From NCBI GenBank assembly GCA_965237485.1, contig CBDEFQ010000010.1, positions 1 through 64,000 on the forward strand: 64,000 nt of DNA. The letters are read 5' to 3'. This document shows, in pieces, positions 34,828-43,245 of the stretch; within the stretch, counting starts at the first letter, position 1, and every line of letters begins with the position of its first letter. A program made the position numbers and the translations under genes. This stretch comes from JAAELZ01 sp965237485. GTDB taxonomy: Bacteria; Pseudomonadota; Gammaproteobacteria; Arenicellales; Poriferihabitantaceae. A model generated the notes under the pieces. That model searched no databases. It was not told where the DNA came from and saw only the letters and a list, made by a program, of their open reading frames with translations.

Positions 34828-36217
34828 ACGCCCTGCTCTGCTACATAATAGTTTTACCTTTCGTTTAGGTTTATTGTATTTGCTACTATTTATTGTTTCC
34901 AGCTTCATACTGTTTAGCTTCATATATTATGCGAACACCAGAAGCTTGCAGCAACAGCTCAGCAATAGATTGCAGTCCGAAGCAGCTTTATTCAATGATC
35001 GCTATCAGCAGTTTGGGCTCAACGGGGTTATTAGACTATTAGCATTTCGTGCGCAAAATCAAGACGAGTTAGCAGTCTATGCATTGAGTGACCAGAACAA
35101 TGAAATTTTGGCTGGCACTATAGATTCATGGCCCAGTGTCCCGACTACATTGGCTACTGCGGAGTTTACCCTTTCGCTTGAAGAAGGTCAGCCAGACCAA
35201 GAAATCTCTGCTAGAGTAATTACATTAGATAAACAATATAAGATATTAATTGGTAAGACTAAATTAACACTCAAAAATATTCAAAGGCGACTAATTCAGA
35301 CTTTCCTAAGTGCTTCAATCATCACTCTAGTGCTAGGTCTGTTAGGTGGCTTGTGGTTGTCTAAACGGGCTGTGCGCAGAATAGAAAAAATTAGTAAATT
35401 AGTAAACACCACCATCCAAGGAGATCTTACACAGCGCCTAACTTTGCGCGATCCGGTTGATGACTTGGATCACCTGTCTATCAACATTAACTTAATGTTG
35501 GACCGAATACAGTCTTTAATGAGTGACGTGTCTGGCGTAGCCAATAATATTGCCCATGATCTACGCACGCCGCTATCACATCTGCGTTTACAGCTTGAAC
35601 AACTGCAAGAAACCAACAGAGATAACCTCCAAGCCAAGCAACAAGTAGAGGCCGCTATTGGTTCTGTTGATCACATTCTAGAAACGTTTAATGCTTTGTT
35701 GCGTATTTCAAAAGTAGAATCAACTAAGCGTAGAGAGTCATTTGCTTATGCTTCGATAACGCAAATAATTGAAGATGTAATTGAGCTGTATGAGCCACTT
35801 GCAGAAGAAAAACAGCAATCCCTTGTGGCTACACAACTTGATTATTTACGTCTAAACGTGGACAAAGATTTACTTTTTCAAGCCTTATCAAATCTGGTAG
35901 ATAATGCGATTAAATACACACCTGTAAAAACGGATATCACCGTGCAATTTCGTATAAGCGGTAATATCGCTACTTTAAGCGTTTGCGACCACGGTTTGGG
36001 GGTAGAAGAAAATGACGCTACCAAACTAGCTCGACGTTTTTATCGCACCGACAAAAGCAGATCAACACAAGGTAATGGCTTAGGCTTGAGTTTGGTTGAA
36101 GCCATTGCCAAATTACACCACGGTGAACTTAGGATTTATGATAACAAGCCTGGATTATGCGCTGTCATCGAATTTGATATTTCCAAATTAAATACTAAAT
36201 CAGAGCTTATTGCTTAA
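34820..36217 (+). CDS. sensor histidine kinase
   Basis: About 465 residues from GTG 34820 (an upstream GTG at 34799 would add seven). Two membrane segments at ~15-38 and ~155-178 bracket a ~115-residue periplasmic sensor. HAMP region ~178-230; H-box NNIAHDLRTPLSHLRLQLEQ; N-box LSNLVDNAIKYTP; G-box GNGLGLSLVEAIAKLHHGEL. Phosphorylates the adjacent regulator. Its 3' end overlaps the convergent metZ 3' end by 11 bp. Confidence 0.92.
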   Translation: MVKRPALLHNSFTFRLGLLYLLLFIVSSFILFSFIYYANTRSLQQQLSNRLQSEAALFNDRYQQFGLNGVIRLLAFRAQNQDELAVYALSDQNNEILAGTIDSWPSVPTTLATAEFTLSLEEGQPDQEISARVITLDKQYKILIGKTKLTLKNIQRRLIQTFLSASIITLVLGLLGGLWLSKRAVRRIEKISKLVNTTIQGDLTQRLTLRDPVDDLDHLSININLMLDRIQSLMSDVSGVANNIAHDLRTPLSHLRLQLEQLQETNRDNLQAKQQVEAAIGSVDHILETFNALLRISKVESTKRRESFAYASITQIIEDVIELYEPLAEEKQQSLVATQLDYLRLNVDKDLLFQALSNLVDNAIKYTPVKTDITVQFRISGNIATLSVCDHGLGVEENDATKLARRFYRTDKSRSTQGNGLGLSLVEAIAKLHHGELRIYDNKPGLCAVIEFDISKLNTKSELIA

Positions 36218-37385
36218 AGTTAGCCGCCAAATCGTCGATCAAATCTTCTACGGCCTCTAAACCTACCGAAAAACGCAGTAACGAATCAGTAATTCCAGCC
36301 CGGGCGCGCTCTTCATCAGTTAAGCGTACATGCGTTGTGCTGGCAGGATGGGTGATGATGGACCTTGAGTCGCCTAAATTGACAGAGATAGAAATTAACT
36401 TGCACTGATCAATTAGTTTCCACGCCGCTGCTTTACCACCTTTCATTGAGAACGAAACCATGCCGCCAAAACCAGATTGCTGCCTTTGGGCGAGCTCGTG
36501 CTGGGGATGTGTTGTCATGCCAGGATAAAACACTTCTTCAACCTCAGCTCGCTCACTAAGCCAGTTAGCTAGAACCAAGGCATTTTCACAATGTTGTTTC
36601 ATCCTCAAGCTTAATGTATGCAAGCCCTGGTTCATCACCCAAGCATTCATCGGACTAAGGCTCGCTCCCGCAGTTCTAATGATGCTAAATATCTCATCAT
36701 ATAGATCAGTGTTATTCAGGCAAATTGCCCCTGCCATTAACCTGCCTTGCCCGTCGATATACTTGGTACCCGAGTGCACTACAATATCAGCACCGAGCAA
36801 CATCGGGGTTTGTAAAATTGGTGTGCTATAGGTGTTATCCACCACCACAGCTATATTTTGGGTATGCGCAACGTCAGCGATAGCGCGAATATCCAACAAT
36901 TCGCAAAGTGGATTGGTCGGTGTTTCGATAAAAAATAATTTGGTATTGCTATTCATCGCCGCTTGCCACCCCTCAGAATCGCTGATAGCCACGTAGGTTG
37001 TGCTGATACCAAATCGTGATAGTATTTTCTCAAACAAACTAACCGTTGCGCCAAATAATGAGGCTGACGCGACAACATGATCACCCTGAGACAACAGTCC
37101 AGTCATCACTGCATTAATTGCCGCCATGCCCGTAGCTGTTCCAATACAATAATTAGCTTGTTCTAATGCTGCCAGGCGGCTTTCAAACGCTTGAACTGTG
37201 GGGTTGCTAATGCGGCCATACACTGGGCCGTCTACATCACCAGAAAAGCGTGCAGCAGCTTCAGCGGCTGATTTAAATACATAACCAGAGGTCAGGTATA
37301 TTGGTTCACTATGCTCACCAAAAGCGGTCCTGGTTTGGCCAGCTCGTATTGCTAAGGTCTCAGGGCGGTAGTTATTTTTACTCAT
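36207..37385 (-). CDS. metZ: O-succinylhomoserine sulfhydrylase
   Basis: 392 residues. PLP-dependent Cys/Met-metabolism enzyme. The PLP lysine is in DIVVHSGTKYIDGQGRLMAG (~196-215); VDNTYSTPILQTPMLLGADI precedes it, and the N-terminal LAIRAGQTRTAFGEHSEPIY and YGRISNPTVQAFE are family-typical. The GQGR motif points to MetZ over MetB. It joins O-succinylhomoserine with sulfide to give homocysteine, a direct route to methionine. Its leader carries a SAM-II-like riboswitch, and metR lay beyond the present IS pile. Confidence 0.94.
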   Translation of the reverse strand: MSKNNYRPETLAIRAGQTRTAFGEHSEPIYLTSGYVFKSAAEAAARFSGDVDGPVYGRISNPTVQAFESRLAALEQANYCIGTATGMAAINAVMTGLLSQGDHVVASASLFGATVSLFEKILSRFGISTTYVAISDSEGWQAAMNSNTKLFFIETPTNPLCELLDIRAIADVAHTQNIAVVVDNTYSTPILQTPMLLGADIVVHSGTKYIDGQGRLMAGAICLNNTDLYDEIFSIIRTAGASLSPMNAWVMNQGLHTLSLRMKQHCENALVLANWLSERAEVEEVFYPGMTTHPQHELAQRQQSGFGGMVSFSMKGGKAAAWKLIDQCKLISISVNLGDSRSIITHPASTTHVRLTDEERARAGITDSLLRFSVGLEAVEDLIDDLAANFKQ

Positions 37386-37402
37386 GATCTCAACTCAAAA
37401 TT

Positions 37403-37433
37403 AAAAAACCCACTTCGCGGAAGCTAAAGTGGG
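37403..37433 (-). terminator. leader terminator of the metZ riboswitch
   Basis: Minus strand: CCCACTT (37433-37427), loop, AAGTGGG (37415-37409), then TTTTTT (37408-37403), 17 bp upstream of the metZ ATG. Part of the 5' arm (37427-37429) is shared with CTTTAGC (37429-37423), which can pair with GCTAAAG in the aptamer, so the two folds exclude each other. Confidence 0.88.
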
Positions 37434-37452
37434 TCTTGAAAATCGAGCCACA

Positions 37453-37503
37453 TCTTTAGCAGTATTTATAATGCGCCCGCAAGCTAGGGGTCAAATCGGC
37501 GCT
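37453..37503 (-). promoter_or_regulatory. SAM-II-like riboswitch aptamer upstream of metZ
   Basis: Minus strand, in order: P1 arm GCGCC (37502-37498), GATTTGACC directly after it, AGCTTGCG, P1 arm GGCGC (37477-37473), then the A/T-rich linker ATTATAAATACT and GCTAAAGA (37460-37453). This order and these conserved blocks (GAUUUGxCC, GCUUGC, UAAA, GCUAAAGA) are those of the SAM-II (metA-motif) riboswitch. The P2 pseudoknot strand is less clear by eye. Binding of S-adenosylmethionine should sequester GCUAAAG, freeing the downstream terminator and switching metZ off. Confidence 0.88.
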
Positions 37504-37515
37504 GTTCAAGCACCA

Positions 37516-37544
37516 ATTATGAGTAGCCTAGGCCATAATGTCAA
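37516..37544 (-). promoter_or_regulatory. metZ: sigma-70 promoter of metZ
   Basis: Minus strand TTGACA (37544-37539), 17-bp spacer, CATAAT (37521-37516). Predicted start ~37509, about seven bases before the riboswitch P1 stem, so the leader begins directly with the aptamer. The ISg TSD (37545-37549) touches the -35 box. Confidence 0.85.
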
Positions 37545-37561
37545 CAGTCAGTCTTGTCCAA

Positions 37562-38948
37562 TGTTACGAGTAAATTATCTGTCCTGATAATTAGCAAATA
37601 AACTGTCCGGATTTATCCTCCTCCCTTTTGGTAAGTGAGATGAGCCAGATAGTATTTCTAAATAAGGTAAAACAGATGAGATTTGAAGAAGCATATGAAG
37701 CTTATCAAGCTAAACGACTATCACCAGCGGATGCTGCCACAATACTGGGTGTTTGTGATCGAAGTTTTCGTAGGTACATTAATAAGTACGAAGAATCAGG
37801 ATTGGATGGGCGGTTAGATCAGCGACTCAATCAGCCCTCACACAGGCGGGCACCCGTAGACGAAATGATCAAGCTACAAGACCTATACTCAACACGCTAT
37901 CAAGGCTGGAATGTGCGCCACTTCCATACATGGTATCAACGCGAGCACCAAGGTAAGCGTAGCTACAGTTGGGTTAAGAATAAGCTACAAAGCGCAGACC
38001 TGGTGCGTAAATCTAAAACACGCGGCCCTCACCGCATTAAACGTCTACCTGGTGCCTTGCCAGGTATGATGATTCACCAGGATGGCAGTACTCACCAATG
38101 GGTACCTGATGTGTCTTGGGACTTAATCGTCACCCTGGATGATGCCACCAATAAGCATTATTCCATGCGCTTTGTCGAAGAGGAAGGCACGCACAGCAGC
38201 TTGCTTGGGGTTAAAGATGTACTTAAGGTGAAGGGGCTATTCTGTTCGTTTTACTCTGACCGAGGCAGCCACTATTGGCATACGCCTGAGGCTGGCGGCA
38301 AGGTGGATAAGAATGGCCCAACTCAATTTGGGTTGGCGATGAAGAGATTAGGCATTGGCATGATAGCGGCTTATTCTCCTGAAGCCAGAGGCCGTTCCGA
38401 ACGTGCGTTTGGCACACACCAAGGGCGATTACCGAACGAGCTTGCGTTGATGGGTATCACTGGCATGCAAGCGGCTAATAAATACCTTAGAGATCATTAT
38501 ATGCCCAGACACAATAAAGAATTCAGTCATCCAGCTAGAGAGCAAGGCAGCGCCTTTGTGCCGCTTGCGGGCATCGATCTTGACGATTATCTATGCGAAC
38601 AGTACGAGCGTGTGGTGGGTAAAGACAACAGCGTACAGTTTGAGACGCTGTCTCTGCAGCTACCTAAAGATCAACACCGCTATCATTACGTCAAAGCTAA
38701 AGTAAAAGTATCGCGCCACCTTGATGGCTCATTGTCGATTGATCATGGCCCAAGGCGATTAGGCCGATACACAGCCGATGGAATACTGGTGCAACAAAAA
38801 CAGATTAAGAGCAAAGTTGCGTAACTGGGCTTCGCAATTTGCCGCCGATGAATTCATTACGGGCTACGCCCTTCACTCATTCATCGGCAATAACTAAAGC
38901 GGACAGACTATGTGTTAATAATCCGGACAGTTCTATTTACTTCTAACA
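37562..38948 (+). mobile_element. ISf (IS1202/ISNCY type), complete
   Basis: 1387 bp; terminal repeats start tgtta and share blocks agtaaat and ctgtcc(t/g)gat. Flanked by a perfect 17-bp direct repeat with core cagtcagtcttgtccaa (37545-37561, 38949-38965) that spans the ISg TSD and its first 12 bases. Long TSDs are a hallmark of the IS1202 group. Confidence 0.9.
37628..38824 (+). CDS. IS1202/ISNCY-type transposase
   Basis: 398 residues (an ATG at 37640, MSQIVFLNKVKQMRFEEAYE, is an alternative start). N-terminal HTH (LSPADAATILGVCDRSFRRY). Probable rve-fold DDE: MIHQDGSTHQWVPD (Asp), CSFYSDRGSHYWHT (Asp) and EARGRSERAFGTHQGRLP (Glu). The C-terminal domain (HYVKAKVKVSRHLDGSLSID) is typical of ISNCY transposases. 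Intact, probably active. Confidence 0.9.
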   Translation: MVSEMSQIVFLNKVKQMRFEEAYEAYQAKRLSPADAATILGVCDRSFRRYINKYEESGLDGRLDQRLNQPSHRRAPVDEMIKLQDLYSTRYQGWNVRHFHTWYQREHQGKRSYSWVKNKLQSADLVRKSKTRGPHRIKRLPGALPGMMIHQDGSTHQWVPDVSWDLIVTLDDATNKHYSMRFVEEEGTHSSLLGVKDVLKVKGLFCSFYSDRGSHYWHTPEAGGKVDKNGPTQFGLAMKRLGIGMIAAYSPEARGRSERAFGTHQGRLPNELALMGITGMQAANKYLRDHYMPRHNKEFSHPAREQGSAFVPLAGIDLDDYLCEQYERVVGKDNSVQFETLSLQLPKDQHRYHYVKAKVKVSRHLDGSLSIDHGPRRLGRYTADGILVQQKQIKSKVA

Positions 38949-40182
38949 CAGTCAGTCTTGTCCAACATGAAATGATACTGAGCGAAGGGACTGATTCTAA
39001 TCGGAAATGATACCGAACTAATCTAATTTCTGTTCATGATGGTGAATGAATACCATTATGAATGACCACCATATAGATACCCTTGATAAGGCACGCTTGT
39101 TGCTACAAGGCACTGATGAAATCGATCTGGCAATCGACGGTAAACGCAATCGCTATGATTTCATCAAACGCACCTTAATGCGTTTCAAATACAGCAAACT
39201 GGGTCGAGCCGATAAGGGTCTTGTGCTGCGTTATATCACACGCATCAGCGGTTACTCTTATGTGCAAGTGAAACGCCTGGCTGCCAGCTATCTCAAGCAC
39301 GGTAGAATCCAGTGGCGACATCGTGCCACAAGGGGCTTTGCTAGACGCTATAGCAATCAAGACATTAAGCTTCTAGCAGATATGGATGAACTCCACGGTA
39401 CGTTATCAGGCCATGCCACTAAGAAACTCTGTGAGCGCGCCTTAGTTGTCTATGAGCAAACTGAGTATGCCAACCTGGCACGTATCTCGGTTTCTCATCT
39501 ATACAATCTACGCCGATCTAAACCCTACCAGAACAATCGCCGTCACTTTGAAAAGACACATTCCAAGCCTTCTTCTATCGGCCAAAGACGTAAGCCACAG
39601 CCAGAAGGTCAACCTGGCTATAGCCGTGTAGATACAGTGCATCAGGGCGATAAGGACAAGGTTAAAGGGGTCTATCATATCAACGCCGTTGATGAGATCA
39701 CCCCGTTTGAAGTCGTGTCTTCTACACAGAAAATATCAGAGCCATTCTTGATGCCTATTCTCACTCAAATGCTAGAGCAATTCCCCTTTGTGATTAAAGG
39801 CTTTCATGCCGATAATGGCAGTGAATACATTAACCAATCGGTGGTGCGATTGTTGAATAAGCTATTAATCGAGTTGACCCAATCCAGGGCTAGACACCGT
39901 AACGACAATGCCTTAGTTGAGTGCAACAATGGGGCCATCGTGCGCAAGCATCTTGGCTTCATGCATATCCCGCAAAAATATGCGCCTGAGATTAATCAAT
40001 TTGCCACCGACTTTCTTAACCCTTATTTGAATTATCACCGACCTTGTTTCTTCCCACAGATCAGCACTAACAACAAAGGAAAACAAGTCAAAACCTATCC
40101 ATATCGAAACATGATGACGCCTTATGAAAAACTCAAATCGTTGACCAATGCACAGTCATATCTTAAAACTCACATCTCGTTT

Positions 40183-41454
40183 CACTGCTGTCCCGTTAAC
40201 TTTCACAGCAACGAAAATTGATTAGGATTAAGGTTTGGGTGATGCATCGGGTCCCCTCGCAACAGTGCCATTAAATCACGTTTTTCAAACAAATTAAGCT
40301 GCAATACCCTCAATATTTGTTGCATCGTTTTGCCCGCCTTCGACTGCAATTTGATGAACATCAGTATTAGGTAAATACATAACGCAATCCATATTTGGGT
40401 CAATACTGCGTTCTTGCTGGTGCCGATAAATGACTTCACCTTTAAGTTCTGCTTGATCCACTTGAAGAATAATTCCACCTGCCATCTGGCTTTATAAATA
40501 TCGGCGATAGTTTGAGCACTGAGCTTAAAGTGGTTGGTTAAAAACACATAATGCTTGCCTGTAGTGGCATCGCGATAACCAATACGGCGTAATCGAATCG
40601 AACACTCCTTTGCTGCTTTGACCCCCGTGAATTCAATCGTTTGATCACTGCTAAGTCCCGTTCCCTTGCGTACACTATGTCGCTTGATAAGGCGGTATGC
40701 AGCATTCTTCTTTAATCGTGTGACAAAGTATATTCCCTTGTCATTCAATTGCTTATACCAGGCATAGTCGTTGTATCCACGGTCAATAACTACAATGCTG
40801 CCTTTCGGGAAAGCTACTTTCCTGCCTGCAGTAACATCAGCACATTTACCCTCGGTGATATTAACAAACTCAGGTAAGTAACCATCATGATTCAGGCCTA
40901 CATGCAGTTTGATTGCCCCTTTAGTTGATCGAAAGTCTGCCCATGGGAAAACCGATAACAGATCAATGGTAGATGAGTCCAGCGAATACAGGGGATTCTT
41001 GAAACGAAAGTTATGCCCTGGCGTTTTGCTCTGACAGCGCTTGAGTAATTGAGAGAATAGCACTTCATAAAGGCTCGAAGGCTTGTTCTCAATTGATGCG
41101 TGAAAGATTGGACCGCGTTAACACGGCACTACCAGGATGATACAAGCGGTGTGATTGAGTGCTGACATTATCAACAATATCACGCAAGCTATGACGGCCA
41201 GTCAATTGAGCTATAGTCAGGCTCACGAACTGTGACCAACGAGACGCTCTGCGGAATGAACGCCCCGAATGATGTTGAATTGCGAGTGCCTCGAATTCAT
41301 GTCTCGGAACAATTTTGAGTATTTGATTTAGAACGGTATTACAATGTGACATGGTCTGATTTTCCTATTTGATTCAACGGTTTATCGCTAAACGTATTTT
41401 ATCAAATTGAGAGAAAATCAGGCCTGTTTCTTTAGTGTTAACGGGACAGCAGTG
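40183..41454 (-). mobile_element. ISe copy 2 (IS4 family), complete
   Basis: 1272 bp, terminal repeats cactgctgtcccgttaac (18 bp, perfect), 9-bp TSD atctcgttt (40174-40182, 41455-41463). Inserted in the ISg transposase gene. Confidence 0.95.
40203..41352 (-). pseudogene. IS4-family transposase of ISe copy 2, frameshifted
   Basis: The N-terminal part (41352-41089, MSHCNTVLNQILKIVPRHEF and a DUF4372-like start) and the catalytic part (to 40203) are in different frames. One extra T near 41094 (aattgag for aatgag) would restore SRINENKPSSLYEVLF. Catalytic part: YSLDSSTIDLLSVFPWA, VVIDRGYNDYAWYKQL, and YKARWQVELFFKWIKQNLK (the Y-R-E-K signature of IS4). Inactive unless a slip restores the frame. 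Confidence 0.9.
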
Positions 41455-42732
41455 ATCTCGTTTACAATGCTTGACGATATCGTTTATCAGATGACTGATA
41501 ATGAGGCAGCAAAACAACTCAATGAGGGAAAAACTAAACTCTTTAAAAACATCTTTGAACAGAAATGACAATCAACTTCTCGGTATCATTCCTGTATTGG
41601 AATAGACTCAGTCAGAAGAACCAATGTTATGGGCATATATTAGTGAGCTACTTACTTATTGCTAAGATGAAGGGAACGTACCAAGAGCGTTAGGCGAATA
41701 AGTTTTCAACAGGCTTTATCTCTTATTTAACCAAGCACCAAGGTCAAGGTGTGTTATTAATTAGCAAGACCAACATAGGCTTGGTGCGAGACGCACGCCT
41801 TAGTTCAGTTGTATACCCCGCTATAGCGTCTGCCTAGCAGTAGGTTTGGCGATGCCCTTAAGCTCAGCTAAAGGAATATCTTTAGCGAACAGTAGAAACT
41901 CTCGCATATAAGTGTTTTCTAAACTTTCCTCTCTAACGGCGGCGTATAGGGTATTGAAAACTCCCTTACCTAAAGACCGCGCAACCACATAGCTTTGGCT
42001 AGTGTATTCCTCCGCAGCCCAACTCGGCAGGCTACATAAGCCACGCCCACTGGCCACCAAAGCCACCATCATTACTGTAAGCTCAACAGTACGTAGCTGG
42101 CCGGGTTCTACATCAGCCGGCATTAGAAACGTTCTGAATATGTCCATCTTGCCTTTTGGTACTGGATATATGATCAAGGTTTCCTTCGCTAGTGCTTTTG
42201 CTTCAATTATTGCTTTATTTACCAAGCGATGGTCCTGAGGCATAAGCAGTTTAGTTTCGTAATCAAACAAAGGAATATATTTAATCCCGTTGAGAGGTTC
42301 TGGGTCTGCTGTGACTACTAAGCCTAGCTCTCCGGCCATTAATCCATCCAAACCGTTGAAGGCGAAACCACCTAGAATATCTAGTTCTACTGCTGACCAT
42401 TGGCACCGATATTGGTCTAAGGTCGGCAATAACCACATGTAACAGGAATGGCAATCTATCGCTAAATTAAGCCGCCCGCCTTCGCCGTTAAGCATCTTAT
42501 CCAAGTCGCGCTCCAGGCGTTGGAAACGCGGTATCATTTCACGGGCGCTATCTAGCACGCGGCCCCCAGCTGCCGTCAGCCGTAGCGGCTTAACTTTACG
42601 ATTCACCACCTTCGCACCTATGCGTTTTTCAACTTCACCTAATTGATGCGACAATGCTGAAGGGGTCATATGCCCCAGACGTCAGGGTAGTTGCACACAT
42701 TTTAATTCACAAGGGGCGGCGGAGAAATACTC

Positions 42733-43245
42733 ATGCCGAAATATAGCGTAGAACGAAGAGAAGCTGTTTTATCTAAATTATTATTATCAAATAGTCAGTC
42801 CTTCGCAGAAATATCTAGAGAAGAAGGAATCAGTGTTCAAACCTTGTATGATTGGCGAAATAAAGCCAGACGATCAGGAGTTTTAATGCCTAATAGTGAT
42901 TCATCTAATCAGTGGGATTGCCAAACTAAGTTCACCGTAGTTCTTGAAACTGCTGCGATGAATGAACAAGAATTATCTGCGTATTGCCGAGAGAAAGGCC
43001 TATACCCTACTCAAATAACGCAATGGCGAGAAGCTTGTATTAATGGTGTTGATGAGGCTCTCATTAGCCCTAAAGTTGCGCGCGATGAAATACGTGCGTT
43101 AAAAAAAGACAAGAAGAAGCTAGAAACCCAGCTGCGCGGCAAAGATAAAGCCTTGGCTGAAACGGCCGCATTATTAGTATTACAAAAAAGTTTCAGGCGC
43201 TTTGGGAGGACGAGGAAGTATGATTACGACTCAGACGCGCATTAA
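42733..43245 (+). CDS. ISa copy 3 OrfA (A6 variant)
   Basis: 170 residues. Helix-turn-helix domain at ~20-45 (SFAEISREEGISVQTLYDWR), a second HTH-like stretch (LSAYCREKGLYPTQITQWRE) and a Lys/Glu-rich coiled-coil region. The run of six A at the end shifts the frame, so it ends SFRRFGRTRKYDYDSDAH instead of KFQALWEDEEV and overlaps orfB by 26 bp. Has RGKDK where other copies have RRKDK. Confidence 0.88.
   Translation: MPKYSVERREAVLSKLLLSNSQSFAEISREEGISVQTLYDWRNKARRSGVLMPNSDSSNQWDCQTKFTVVLETAAMNEQELSAYCREKGLYPTQITQWREACINGVDEALISPKVARDEIRALKKDKKKLETQLRGKDKALAETAALLVLQKSFRRFGRTRKYDYDSDAH

Larger units (their letters stand above)
39046..41568 (+). pseudogene. rve-core transposase of ISg copy 1, split by ISe
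   Basis: Residues 1-378 (39046-40182) end in AQSYLKTHISF, and the C-terminus (MLDDIVYQMTDNEAAKQLN) resumes after ISe at 41464. DDE motifs: YSRVDTVHQGDKDKVKG (Asp), GFHADNGSEYINQSV (Asp) and NALVECNNGAIVRKHLG (Glu). The coding sequence has no other lesion, so it was intact before ISe inserted. Confidence 0.9.
37550..41608 (+). mobile_element. ISg copy 1 (rve-core transposase element), carrying ISf and ISe
   Basis: Terminal repeats agtcttgtccaacatgaaat and the complement of agtctattccaatacaggaat. TSD cagtc on both sides (37545-37549, 41609-41613). Removing ISf (1387 bp plus 17-bp TSD) and ISe (1272 bp plus 9-bp TSD) leaves 1374 bp, exactly the length of ISg copy 2. Inserted between the metZ promoter and metR. 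Confidence 0.93.

Noticed and set aside
37430..37460. Nine-codon leader peptide (MWLDFQDPL) in the metZ leader, suggesting Met attenuation
   Set aside because: Only the start Met, ribosome binding site too close, and the bases are explained by the riboswitch and terminator folds.
37522..37545. dif-like site beside ISf (ggccataatgtcaac)
   Set aside because: Matches the XerD half poorly and lacks a XerC half; the bases are explained by the metZ promoter.
41689..41699. GCGTTAGGCG, an exact attC/attI core (GTTRRRY)
   Set aside because: No partner RYYYAAC core or palindrome within reach; a 7-base match is expected by chance.
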